DNA from: Echinostoma caproni
Taxonomy: Eukaryota > Platyhelminthes > Trematoda > Plagiorchiida > Echinostomatidae
Assembly (NCBI GenBank): GCA_900618425.1
Contig: UZAN01047329.1
Span: 1-19,887 of the forward strand
Direction: 5' to 3'
DNA length: 19,887 nt
Shown: piece by piece, positions 1-9,594 of the stretch
How positions within the stretch are numbered: the stretch's first letter is position 1
Layout of the letters: every line of letters starts with the position of its first letter
The notes under the pieces: generated by a model
The model's input: only the letters and a program-made list of their open reading frames with translations
Database searches by the model: none
What the model was told of the DNA's origin: nothing
Position numbers and translations under genes: made by a program

Positions 1-65
1 GGTTATGTGGTTGTTGAATATCCATCTCTCGGGGTGTATAAGGCCATTCCTTGACTTGACTTAGT
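1..65 (+). repeat. Probable 3' terminus of a LINE whose body lies left of the window
   Basis: The stretch ends in a short imperfect tandem of CTTGA (CCTTGACTTGACTTAG, 48-63), preceded by a CATC/GGTG-type small hairpin. The same arrangement, a hairpin followed by GTTGACTTGATTTG, closes the LINE relic at 5170-5215. Short tandem repeats at the 3' end are typical of CR1-, L2- and RTE-like LINEs. No coding sequence is left in the visible part, so the assignment rests on the shared tail only. Confidence 0.33.
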
Positions 66-894
66 TCGCATTCTGTATTATGACTGGTTTTCTTCCAGAA
101 CGGATACCACAGAATTTATACTATCCGTGTAATAGAAGACTTGGAATCCCCCCCCCATCTACCAATCAAACAACAGTCAAAATTCTGTTCACTGTGAGAT
201 ACTTAGTTTCACCGCCTATTATATCCCTCTGTCCATTGAATGCATGCAATGCGCGTTACTGGTCATTGTCAGAAATATGGGTCCTCCTCACATTGGCTTA
301 GTTTTACATTCCGGTGTCAATAATGCGCGTGCCGAATTTAGCCAAACTGGGAAAGGGCATATATCCTAGTTTTCCCAGGAAAATGCACCATTCGTTTGCC
401 AAATATTTAATGTCCAACTCAATTTGCTAGGACGCAGCACATGGGACCCGTCAGGCCCGCATCACACCACAGTTACGTTCGTGTCGTCTAAAGCCGAATC
501 GATTCCCATGGGGCCTTCGAATTTCAGCTGCGCTCTCCGTTTTTTTTTCATCATCGGATTATTCACTGAATAACCACAACTGTATCTGCACCTTTTTTGC
601 GTCATTCGCATAAACTTTTGCCTTGGCTGCCAAGGCGACTGTTGTGCAACTACAGTAATGACGAATTTTATCAAATACGTCCGGACTTTCATGTACTTAT
701 TCAAATGTACCAAATGTGTAGCCAAAACCTGTTTTAGGAGGACTATAAGGAATAAAAACAAAAGGACAGTCAGAAAGCTCTCGAGAGAACAAACGTAGGT
801 ATCATCGAATCGGTTGGAAAGTTGATCTTCGGAAACAAACCATCTCTCGTTTGAGTGCCCCATCATTCTCGGCTGTACCGTCTGATCTCTTATC
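66..894. other. Spacer without a recognised gene
   Basis: There is a 173-codon open frame on the minus strand at 462-983. It contains a hydrophobic run (LTVLLFLFLIVLL) and a basic run (MMKKKRR), but I recognise no family, and part of it overlaps the LINE endonuclease remnant on the other strand, so I treat it as chance. A C9 run lies near 150-158. Nothing else is supported. Confidence 0.4.
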
Positions 895-899
895 GGAAA

Positions 900-1450
900 T
901 ATGGCCGATCTCACCAGCTTATTCAAGCAACGGGAATATGCCCAACTAGGTGTGATCATGCTCCAAGAAGGTTGACTGCACAATGAAAATGTGGATAAAG
1001 CAATATAGCTGGATGGCTTCGCTAGCTATCGCGTCGATTGTCCTGTTCCTTGTCAAAAACCAGTGGAGTCATCTGACCAAAAATGTGTTTTCTTATTCCA
1101 CACGTTGTATAAGCGCATCTACAATTCCATGTAAGCCCAAACATTCCAGCCTTTCTCAGTCACTCATTCTTGTATACATATATATCGCTCAATATTGCTC
1201 ATCTAATGCTCTTAATGACTTTTATGACTCTTTCAACTACACTAATTGAATATGTAAATACTTCAGTCTGTATCATTTTTGGTGACTTCAATAATTCCGA
1301 TACTAGTTTCTTAGCCACCTTTGGTCTACAAAACATTGTTACCTTTCCCACTAGGTTTGATGCACATCTGGATTTGGGTTTTATCAACCTTCCCAACTTA
1401 CTTCTTACAGAACGCCGCCCCTCACTGGGAATGTCTGATCATCCTATGTT
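900..1450 (+). pseudogene. LINE copy A endonuclease (EEP/APE-type) remnant
   Basis: The metal-binding GDFN motif of the endonuclease-exonuclease-phosphatase fold is at 1281-1292 (context CIIFGDFNNSD). The C-terminal SDH catalytic motif is at 1434-1442 (context LGMSDHPML). Between them lies the usual 'PTRFDAHLDLGFINL' stretch. Upstream, about 900-1080 in another frame, reads YAQLGVIMLQEG followed after a stop by material fitting the 'ETWL' region of the domain. At least one frameshift and two stops separate the pieces. In a live element this domain nicks target DNA to prime reverse transcription. Confidence 0.75.
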
Positions 1451-1599
1451 GAAGTCTTCCCCTAAAATCTTCAGCAGAACGAAACATCGTCTCTTTACTC
1501 GAATTCGTGATCACAAACTACAAGTAAGACAGCGTTCTCAAGAAAAGCCTCACGAGGTTAAGGGAAATGATCAGACACTTCGACCTTACTTTGTTTTCT

Positions 1600-2532
1600 G
1601 ATCATAACCACTCCGTTTTCTGTGAGCAATGAACAAGTTACCCAAACTTTTGCTACGATGTTTTGTTGCCCCTCAGAGGCATTTAACATCCACTCCGATC
1701 GATTCTCTTCCCCACACCTCAAACAACTCCGTTGTAGAAAGGAACGTGCCTTCAAAATGCATGAAGGCAACGAGGTACGCTCTCTTTCCAAATCCATCCG
1801 GGCTGAACTTCAAAGGCTAAACTCCTTTTATACGCCCGTGCTCGGCTTGACAACAAAGGTAGTCGTGAGACCTGGCAAGCCCTCCTGCAAATTTCTGGCA
1901 TCAACTCCTCACAGCGCTCACCTGCTGCGGTGGTCATTGATGGTCTGAACCGGAGTTTCATCAACGAAGGATCCGCTTTCACTGCCCTAACTAATGGATA
2001 TGAAAAAACGTGTCTGATCCTGTTGCCAGCGTTACAGCTGTCTATATTTATCAAGGGTTGGCTCGAATTAATCATTGCAAGTTCTTCGGCTTTGACAGAG
2101 TTTTACCAGGTGTGCTGACATAGGTATAGCCGACTGCTGGAAAATGGCATTTATCACCCCAGTACCGAAGAAAGATCCTCAAAATTTCGTCCCATTACTT
2201 GCATCTCACTTATTTCCAAGGTGTTTGTGAGGCTCCTCATTGAAACCCTGTCCTCACAGTTTAATGTTGGTGAAGCGAACCAGTTTCTTTACACCCATTC
2301 CCGTGGTACCGTGGATGCCCTTGCTTATCTATCCCACTATATTTTATCCAATGTGGATAAGAAAAGTAAGGCTGTCCGCATATGTTTTCTTGACTACAGT
2401 GATGCCTTCAATACAATTGATCGACAAATTTTGCTAAATACCCTGTCTTCGGGCGGAGTTCAATTGTCTACCCACATGTTGAGAATGATTTGGCCGGACT
2501 GGACGGCTTTGGTATTTTCAGGAGTGATCTAA
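1600..2532 (+). pseudogene. LINE copy A linker and reverse transcriptase remnant
   Basis: The linker shows 'SSPHLKQLRCRKERAFK' (about 1710-1760), the basic segment between endonuclease and reverse transcriptase in such LINEs. The reverse transcriptase begins with a 'DCWKMAFITPVPKK' type motif at about 2133-2172 and goes on through the FRPITCISLISKVF motif after a frame change. From 2221 one 103-codon frame carries the first catalytic aspartate motif as FLDYSDAFNTIDRQIL (about 2385-2435). The YxDD motif and thumb are missing. The breaks are single-base indels and stops, consistent with an old copy. Confidence 0.75.
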
Positions 2533-3149
2533 TTGTGAACATTCCAACGGAGCTGGCGGAGTGGTCACTTTCCTAAATCGAAATTGGTGTTAGAACACTA
2601 ATTTGTTTTTTCCTACTCAACAGGTAAAATTATTGTACTTTTGTTCGCTGCAGAGCCTCGCTTTCTCAGCAGATTTCGCTTCATTTACTTTGTGCGGTGT
2701 ATTGAAGGAAACTTGCAAATTCTGTTTGGCAGTCAACTTCGTGGATTCCATGCTAAAGCGATTGCTTGGAGTGCTCAAAAATGAAGGAGGGCAAGTGAAA
2801 CATTAACGAGACGAAAGCACAATACCGATATAAACTCCATGAGTCATTTTATTAGATAAATTTAAGTTACATTCTCTACTGTGACTTTGTTATCTTACAA
2901 CTGATGCACCAGCATCTGTCGTCAAAATCGCGAAATTGTACATTTTAATGACATATGCCTAACAGAAGCAGTGACATAAGTGAGTATCTTATCAGATATG
3001 TTGCGTCTGATGTGGGGCAATATCATATTCAATCCCGTGATTGAGGGTGGAAAAGCAAAGCATTGAGAGAAACAAATGTGATGAAAATCAGGATGTTGCA
3101 CGAGTTTGGTCAATACCTGTATATTGTTTTCCGCTCTTTCTCAACACAA
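2533..3149. other. Spacer between LINE copies A and B
   Basis: There is a polypyrimidine-CAG sequence ending near 2623 (TTTTTTCCTACTCAACAG) followed by about 180 bases open in two plus frames up to about 2806. It has the look of an acceptor-bounded exon, but I recognise neither translation. No repeat or RNA gene is visible. Confidence 0.25.
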
Positions 3150-3499
3150 TTCGTGATAGGATTAGACCAGTCACTGTATGTTGTGATTGTATTCGTTTCG
3201 ATATCTCTTTCTTAATAACTTTAGGTTTGGTTAATCTTGTGCACTTTCCGATCCTGACTTCAAGATATGATCTCTTCAACCGATTTTTCTGTCTTCTCTA
3301 ATTCCAGTAATTCTTCTAGATGTGAACATCTCACCGACTACCTTAATTTCTGTTTTGATTTGTGTTGCCCGATCAAGACAATTTTTATCCGTAATGACAG
3401 ATTTGCATTGCCTCTCCTAAACGACCTAATAATATGACGACATATATGAATGGGAGGCACTACGATGTTAAATGACTTTCGATTATTATCAAGGCAGAG

Positions 3500-5045
3500 A
3501 TTCAGTGCTTGAATTGGATATATGTTGAGACCATTCTGGGGAACCGGAGTTGTCGCAAGATGTGGCCGGCGTTGAAGCAAATGTGTGGCACACGCGGGAG
3601 CTCCTATTATGACGTACAAGAAGTAAATCATCAATTTTCTGCTTCCTCTGGTTCTAATTATCTACCGTCCGTTTTCAGTTCTTCAGAAATCATCATAGTT
3701 TTGAAGCAACCTAAGTCAAAAAGCGCACACGGACCGGACTCATTAGCCCCTATTTTATTGAAAACCTGTGCCGAACATCTTGGAACACCCGTTGCTGAGT
3801 TGTTTAATTTGTGTATGTCCCCCGGAAGAACCCCTGATTGCTGGAGGGCTGCCCGGATAAGACCCATTCCCAAGAAGTGTTCTTGGAAATATCGACCGAT
3901 TGCATGTACCTCTACCCGGTTGAAAGTATTTTAAAGAGTGCTGTTGAACCGTTTGACTGACCTATCCGATGGTTCTTATCCTTTTTAGTTTGCTAATAAG
4001 AAATCCCTTTCAACTCTTGACGCCGTCACGTATGTTGTCCATTCTGTGGCCTCAATTCTTGAAATGGTCGCATTATTTTTCTTGACTGCGCCAACGCCTT
4101 TGGTTCACTTGAACGTCGCATTCTCGTTCAACCTCTTGCTGACTGCGACTTAAGATCCTACTTCTCTTCTAGAACACAATTTATCTCATGCAATGGTAAA
4201 ACGTCGTCTCTTTATGTTAACTGTGGTGTCTCCCAGGGCGCCATTTTTTCTCCCTTCTTTTGTTTCCCTACACATAAACCACCTGCCTATCCCCACCAAC
4301 TTCATTGCCTATGAGTATGCGGACGATGTGGTGATTGGGTGCCCCTCCAATACTGGTGATTCTTTTCACCAACTTTAAAGCAGTCTCACTCTTGCTTAAT
4401 GTTTCCAAATGTGTCGACGTTCTCTTCAGCCTTAAATCTGGCTCCCGATATCAAACTAACTTTAATAATTCACCGGATCTAGTAGTTAACAGTCACAGCA
4501 TTTCCAAAGCTGACTCTGCTAAATACCTCGGAGTTTTTCTATCCCACAATCTCTCTTGGATCTTACATGTAGAGAACGTTTACAGCAAGATTCGTAAACT
4601 TTTTTTTATGCTTTCAAGCTTAGGAAGGTTGCTGTTTCCCTAAACGTAATTTTCAAATTCGTGGCATCATGCATCCTCCCTCATTGGCTCTACTGTTCTC
4701 CTGTATCTTTTCCCGGCTTAAAAGAAACAAATTTCGTATTATTTCCAGGTCTATAAAACTTATCCCCATGTAGTGGCATAGACAGAGATGTCCTGGTTGA
4801 TTTTATTGTGTGCAAATATATCGACGCATATGAAAGAATTGCCGACGGAATTGTGATCAAAGAGGTTCACTGATTGCACAACGAACTTGTTGAATCCATG
4901 TCAAACCTTCGTATTTGCTCCCATTGTAAGCTCCTTCCCGTACGCACCGTCGCATACAAATCCAGCATACACCCTTTTCTTGCTCGCTTTTTGGTAAATC
5001 GGTCACCAATTATTACAGGTTTATTTGAACACCTCATAAATTAAT
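3500..5045 (+). pseudogene. LINE copy B reverse transcriptase with C-terminal region, frameshifted
   Basis: From about 3509 one frame runs 141 codons with KSAHGPDSLAPILLKTCAEH, then DCWRAARIRPIPKK and YRPIACTSTRLKVF at about 3830-3930. The frame then changes: STLDAVTYVVHSVASIL and IIFLDCANAFGSLERRIL (motif A) lie at about 4010-4130, and VNCGVSQGAIFSPFF (motif B) at about 4215-4260. The catalytic YADD is intact at 4316-4327. After another shift come the thumb-side SKCVDVLFS and the YLGVFLSHNLSWI motif at about 4525-4570. The C-terminal region shows CSHCKLLP-type text near 4915-4940. Catalytic aspartates are visible, but no single frame joins them. Confidence 0.82.
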
Positions 5046-5169
5046 TTGTTTATTCATTTTAAGCTGTCACTATCGACGTCCGGATTGCAGTTTGCTGCCG
5101 TTTTTCAAATAATTTATTCACACTCTGATGCCATCCTCGTCGATTCCACTGTATTATCGTAAAAAATCG

Positions 5170-5215
5170 ATAAAAATTCACCATCCGGGTGAATAAATCT
5201 TACGTTGACTTGATT
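5170..5215 (+). repeat. 3' hairpin and short-repeat tail of LINE copy B
   Basis: ATTCACC at 5176-5182 pairs perfectly with GGTGAAT at 5188-5194 around a 5-base loop. About 10 bases later follows GTTGACTTGATTTG, an imperfect CTTGA tandem. LINE reverse transcriptases of several clades recognise such 3' hairpins and end in short tandem repeats. The position, just after the end of coding similarity, fits that role. Confidence 0.5.
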
Positions 5216-5400
5216 TGTGCCTGAAGTCACACCTTGTTTACAGCCGCGAGTCTTTAGCAGACCCAAAGAACTTCAACTGTACAGAAGGCGCATCATCACC
5301 ACACAGACAGACTGAACATGACAACGAAAGCATCACCAAAAGTACAAGACAATGTGAAACGATGGAGCAAACAAACTATCGTACTATCCACATAGCAATA

Positions 5401-5484
5401 TGACATCTTAAATTGATACTCGGGCATGTTAAATTGATATTGTGACATCTTAAATTGATATTCGGACATGTTAAATTAAAAAAG
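5401..5484 (+). repeat. Tandem repeat, four 21-bp units in a 42-bp higher-order period
   Basis: Units start at 5401, 5422, 5443 and 5464. Units 1 and 3 begin TGACATCTTAAATTGATA, units 2 and 4 begin GG(G/A)CATGTTAAATT. Odd units resemble each other more than the even ones, so a 21-bp unit diverged into a 42-bp dimer that then duplicated. The fourth unit degrades into an A-run (AAATTAAAAAAG). Nothing else is supported in 5216-5730. Confidence 0.85.
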
Positions 5485-5732
5485 TTATATTGTCCAAAGG
5501 AATAAATAAGTCACTTGGGTTTACAGAGTGCAAATTAAGTCGATGTTTAGATAATTCACATGAACGGGCAATCTATGTGATAGGAAAGAATTCCAATCGC
5601 GACGCTTATGCACAGTAATTTTAGGGGCCCGTATATCAACACAATGAATCAAAACACATAAGAGATCGTGCTAATCAGAACCCGGTTAGCGATTCAATGC
5701 CAGATCAAGAGATTACATCAATTCTGGTCCAC

Positions 5733-5772
5733 GAATATGGGCGTGGGTTCGTATCCCACCACTGACACTACT
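5733..5772 (+). ncRNA. tRNA-like T-arm fragment (B-box type) just upstream of SINE copy 1
   Basis: GTGGG TTCGTAT CCCAC forms a perfect 5-bp T-stem with a 7-base loop and matches the B-box pattern GGTTCGTATCC. It is followed by ACTGAC, resembling the acceptor side of a serine-type tRNA. I could not fold a complete cloverleaf upstream, so this is a 3' half: a tRNA pseudogene or part of a composite SINE head. Confidence 0.45.
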
Positions 5773-5774
5773 TA

Positions 5775-5960
5775 GGGCGATGATGGCCAAGCGGTTAGGT
5801 CACCAACTTGTAGCCTGTGAGTCCCGGGTTGGAACCGCTACAAGCACCGCCCGTCTTCCCAGGCAGCCTTTGTATAGCCGCGCTCCCTCCCCCCCCCCTC
5901 TTCCTTCATGAATGTTGTCTGCACACTTGTATATTCAATAAAAAAGGAAGTAAAAAGACA
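5775..5960 (+). mobile_element. tRNA-derived SINE, copy 1
   Basis: The head has an A-box-like TGGCCAAGCGGTTAGG (tRNA-Leu/Ser-like D arm) and a degraded B-box (CCCGGGTTGGAACC). The body has a C-rich block (C10 at about 5890-5899), and the 3' part reads TTGTATATTCAATAAAAAAGGAAGTAAAAAG. A second copy at 10834-11022 shares head (GATG..CC..GGTTA.GT.ACCAACTT), C-rich middle and the GGAAGTAAAA tail in the same order, which defines the family. It is non-coding and would need LINE machinery in trans. Confidence 0.7.
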
Positions 5961-7194
5961 AACAGACAGACAATTAATTAAACAATGGCTTAAAATTAGG
6001 TTAAACTGACTCACGAATAACACCGGCTAGAAGGTTGCTAGTCAGTGTCTGGCATGAACAACTGCATCATGTGATCGGACGATCACTTGGATCTGATGGA
6101 CTGATGCGAATATAGCATCCCTCTGTCTCCTGGATGACTTAGTACGTTGTTACCCCATAGCGATCAACTGGTTGAGGGATGCGTTGTGGATTATGTAGGG
6201 CACACTGTTGGTTGGACATTTGTGGTTCTTGAAGAGGCAATGGAATAACTAGTTGGTTAGTCGGTTCTGCAAGAGCTTTGGGATAGTAGTGTTACCAGTA
6301 GATGAGACAATCGTAGCTAGATGTCATGCCGACTCACATGGATTCCTTGTATAAACCGGACTCATTATACAAGCGGTCTTCAGTTCGACTTGACTATGCA
6401 CTTAGCCTTTCCTGCTGTCTTTCCAATCTTGCTCTGGGGATCGCCCAATGGTTTCGGTAAAAACCTGGGGAAACTGGAGGACGAATGTGCACGTAGCATT
6501 GATTCACACGAACTGGTAGTCGATCAATGATGCTTTTTCCAAATTGAGTTTGCTGGTTTTTTGATGAATGATCTACCTATATAGGTGAAAAAATCTGTTT
6601 CTAAATACTATCTTCGTTCTTTCTGATTTCAATTGATGATCTTTTGGTCCGAGGTAGGTCAGCAATCTGAAAACTCCTTGATTGGTTTACCTAAGCACAT
6701 ATGCTTCATTTTTTCTTTTTGCAAAACCTTTCTAAACGCGCTCGCTTCATTCTTTATTCCTATCGTCAAATCTTCAACTTAGACGTCAAGGAATGCAGGA
6801 AATCAACCAAAGAACGTGGTTTGTCAAGGAACTGAAGGGTTGCCTGAATTTTTCAGCCCACTTCGCAGAGGTAAATGAAACAGTGCAACTTATCAAAGAA
6901 TGCATACAATTCAAAACGTACCCAAAGGAATATTGGGAAGTCCCAAGTCGTCAACATATTGACGTGAATTGGCACCCACAAAAACGCGACAGTTTGAATT
7001 AATTAGACACAAGTCGCATACAATTTGAAAAAAACACCCCTCAGAGAGAGAGCATGTAATGGATCTGTTCAAAGAAGAAGAGAGGAAGATGTCTTCAATG
7101 TTCGTCGACCAGGTAGCTACCAAACGGACATAAAGGAGACGATCTAAATTGGTAAACGGTATTTCTCAATCTAGACCAACGGAAAATTTCCCAG
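5961..7194. other. Mostly unassigned; possible LINE C-terminal scrap at about 6321-6530
   Basis: The 69-codon plus frame at 6321-6530 reads FPAVFPILLWGS... KLEDECARSI, which resembles the 'vLLYGSETW...LE...RCLRSI' region found after the reverse transcriptase in RTE/CR1-type LINEs, but only this one segment is visible. The plus frame at 6793-7002 (69 codons) has no recognisable family; it could be the decayed N-terminal part of the Penelope-like element that follows. No RNA gene or repeat is seen elsewhere. Confidence 0.3.
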
Positions 7195-8130
7195 CAAACC
7201 CGAGAAGTTTGTTCTCAATTTTACTGATATCCACCTAAATCGCATTACACTTGAATTAGTCTTTTTCTGTTACCCGAGACACCCCGGTTACATAAATTGC
7301 AAATACACGTGCAACTTGAAAACCTTCATAACCGGAGCCGTGACTTGACTTGTTCATCGGACGATGGATGCAGTCGATGCTTTGGGAAGCCCCTTGATGA
7401 ACTGTGCACAAAGCTATCATAAATGCAAAACAAAGCACCAAAATTGTACTGTCATCTGAACATACTGGCGAGCTAATGCAGCGAAAACAAAATCTGGATC
7501 CCGTGTTGAGCATACCAGATAAGTGAGCTTTTGAAAAGGACAGACTAGATAGACAAGATGAATGCGATTTTCTCAAAAAATTTCAAATTGTAAAGTGATC
7601 CGAAAGGGAAGGATCGAGCAGAACTAATCGAACAAGAATTAACGAAATGCCTGACAACGATGAGGAAAACAAACTATATAAGTGCCACTACATTGGAACA
7701 CTTGAAACCCCAAGAGTCAAATATTCCAAGGCTCTACTGAGTCTACAAGGTGCACAAGCCTAATGTACCATTGAGTTCGATATTGGATATGACAAACTCA
7801 CCATATCACGTCATAGCGAAATGGCTGAATCAACTCCTCAATCCAATCAGGAAGAAGATATAAATACACAATGTGAGAGACGGTTTACAGTTGAGGGGAT
7901 CAAAGATCTAAACAACTCTTCTCAATCTATGTGCTCCTTAGACGGACGAAACATTGTTGTTCATAAACGTCCCATTAGTCAAAACTATCGAATATTTGTA
8001 CACCTTAATGAAAGATCAATATTTGGACATTGGAATACCAATGAATGATCTCAAGGAACTATAACTCCTACGCATGTTTGATGTATAAGAAGCATTTCAT
8101 GCCGATATTACCACCACCGTGACCAGTAAC
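7195..8130 (+). mobile_element. Penelope-like retroelement relic, N-terminal region and start of reverse transcriptase
   Basis: Fragments in order match Penelope-like elements: KFVLNFTDIHLNRITLE (7206-7256), VQLENLHNRSRDLT (about 7308-7350), QNLDPVLSIPDK (about 7490-7525), IDKMNAIFS (about 7548-7575), KGKDRAELIEQELTKCL and NYISATTLEHLKPQ (7605-7710). The frame from 7693 then shows the hallmark PRLY-x-VYKVHKPNVPL and MTNSPYHVIAKWL (about 7726-7830), then TNVPLVKTIEYL-like and DIGIPMNDLKEL text to about 8061. Sequence similarity fades after about 8130, before the catalytic YxDD and the GIY-YIG nuclease, so it is truncated. Confidence 0.85.
7600..8064 (+). pseudogene. Penelope-like reverse transcriptase fragment, five stops in one frame
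   Basis: From 7693 to about 8110 the frame needs no indel, yet it carries stops at 7738-7740, 7861-7863, 7909-7911, 7939-7941 and 8062-8064. Decay by point mutation without frameshift is unusual beside the LINE relics here. In live elements this enzyme copies RNA at nicked or exposed DNA ends, and it is a sister group of telomerase reverse transcriptase. The 75-codon open frame at 7821-8048 lies out of phase over this region and is a shadow. Confidence 0.82.
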
Positions 8131-9594
8131 CAAACAACAAACCGTTGCTGTAGCGTGGTAACTGGAAGAACTTCTTAACCAAGGGGATGCCCGATCAAAT
8201 CGTTTACACACGTCGAATTGTTTTGTACATAGGTTAATATGATCCACCTCGCACGGGATGAAACAATATTAAATGCTCAACCCAGGAATGTATATGGTCA
8301 GCTGGTGAATATATCAAAAACAGCTTGTTTCGCCTATCAGATTTTATTTTCAATGATCCGATGAACGTTTTCCTTATGCTTATGAGTAGTTGAATAATTA
8401 CAATGAAATCAAAATTCATGAAATCAAACGTCACCGTCCTTTTCAAATCGGATCACACATCATCTTTAGTGTGAAATCATTCTACTAACCAACAGTTTAT
8501 ATCAAAACCCAGTATTTTCATCAAACATTGCTATAACCTGTAGATCATTGTATTCCATTCCCGTTTCCGCATCTAGATTTAGCTCTTGGATGCTGTCGCG
8601 GATGGACATTACTCTTGTTTACATCAATTATCCGATGACCACATTACATGTCATCTTTCTAATGGTTAAATCTCCAATTACTAGACACGTTTATTTACGC
8701 CGCCACCGGACTGATTTGTGCAATTTGCGGAATGAGAGTTGGAGTAAATGCTTCCCTTTCTGAAATACTCTCGGATCCAAAAACTCTGTAACCACATGGT
8801 TGGAGACACTGACGGTTGCGAACCGACAGCAATGGCCATCTTTCGGTTGCTTCTCCTGAGACCGGAATGCATGAAATAGCATGTATGCACGGTTGGACTG
8901 TGTACTCTGTGTTGAACATTGTGTTGACCATCGCTTTGTTTTCCCGTCCCTAAAAATAGGTCCGATTTCTATCCTCCTTACACATTACCACTTACCTCGT
9001 ATGCAATATGAGTTTGGCAGCGATCAGTGAAGTTCGCTTCACTGTATTACGCTCTACATTGATGATGATGGTCATTTGATTACTGCGCCTGATGAGTCAT
9101 GAGTGGTCATCAGCTGCATCGAGTAGTACCTAGTATCACCGCTTAACGGGCTGAGACGTCAAGAATTGCAAAATGATATGTGAATACATGAGAAAGGTAT
9201 AACAGAACAAACGGAATCATCTTGAAAGAACTCGAGATAAAAGGCCAATTATCACAAGCTGGTTTCGAAGAGCTCGTTCGAACTGCATCTCCAACGCCTT
9301 GGTGGAATGGATTCGATCGAAAATGAATTTCTTTGCGAACATTTATTTCCAAATTGTCTAAGGAAATATTGCACGAATTGATATCAGCCTACATCTGGTA
9401 ATTATGTTACTGGTGTGTTATTACGCTTCTGTTTCGTGTTAAAGCTAAGCAGGTTTGATGATTCGATGGTCTTTGGTGAAACTGTAATTCTGGTTTGTAG
9501 TGATCTTAGGTTTGCATAGTAGTGCATCAAACATTTTTCAAAATGCTGTTGCTACCTATTGGATTAGTAAAATTGAAACGTCAACGATTGAATA
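8131..9594. other. Unassigned spacer
   Basis: Short overlapping open frames occur on both strands (for example 8548-8763 plus, 8695-8931 minus), but none shows a motif I know and three minus frames overlap each other, which is typical of chance. A compact hairpin lies at 9025-9044. No tRNA, repeat array or element end was recognised. Confidence 0.4.
9025..9044 (+). other. Perfect 8-bp hairpin with TTCG loop
   Basis: CAGTGAAG pairs with CTTCACTG around TTCG. In RNA this would be a UUCG tetraloop, although closed by G-C rather than the extra-stable C-G. No transcript, terminator U-run or gene end is evident nearby, so the role is unknown. Confidence 0.5.

Larger units (their letters stand above)
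895..2532 (+). mobile_element. Degenerate non-LTR retrotransposon (LINE copy A)
   Basis: In order, on the plus strand and spread over shifting frames, there is an apurinic-type endonuclease remnant (about 900-1450), a linker (about 1600-2060) and the N-terminal half of a reverse transcriptase (about 2100-2530). This domain order is that of a CR1/Jockey-type LINE ORF2. The copy stops before the YxDD motif, so it is truncated on the right. Its motifs match LINE copy B just downstream more closely than copies C and D, which form another family. It is dead: several frameshifts and stops interrupt every domain. Confidence 0.8.
3150..5215 (+). mobile_element. Degenerate non-LTR retrotransposon (LINE copy B)
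   Basis: A scrap of endonuclease (about 3175-3300, FDISFLITLGLVNLVHFP, comparable with the same region of copy A) is followed by a gap with no clear coding, then by nearly a whole reverse transcriptase (about 3500-4640), a C-terminal region (about 4640-5045) and a 3' tail with hairpin and CTTGA-type repeat. It is related to copy A: both have FLD-x-x-(D/N)AF-type motif A and PxPKK lead-ins. Three or more frameshifts and several stops make it non-functional. Confidence 0.82.

Noticed and set aside
462..983. 173-codon minus-strand open frame with a hydrophobic segment
   Set aside because: It overlaps the LINE copy A endonuclease remnant on the plus strand at its right end, shows no known motif and has no clear neighbours; probably chance.
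7821..8048. 75-codon plus-strand open frame
   Set aside because: It is out of phase with the Penelope-like reverse transcriptase text that fills the same bases; a shadow frame.
8681..8931. Three overlapping minus-strand open frames
   Set aside because: Three frames open over the same bases with no motif points to low stop density, not to a gene.
9080..9125. CTGATGAG followed by a stem-like TCATGAGTGGTCATCAG, considered as a hammerhead ribozyme of a schistosome-type SINE
   Set aside because: The GAAA core after stem II and the third helix are absent; CTGATGA simply pairs with TCATCAG as a plain 7-bp hairpin.
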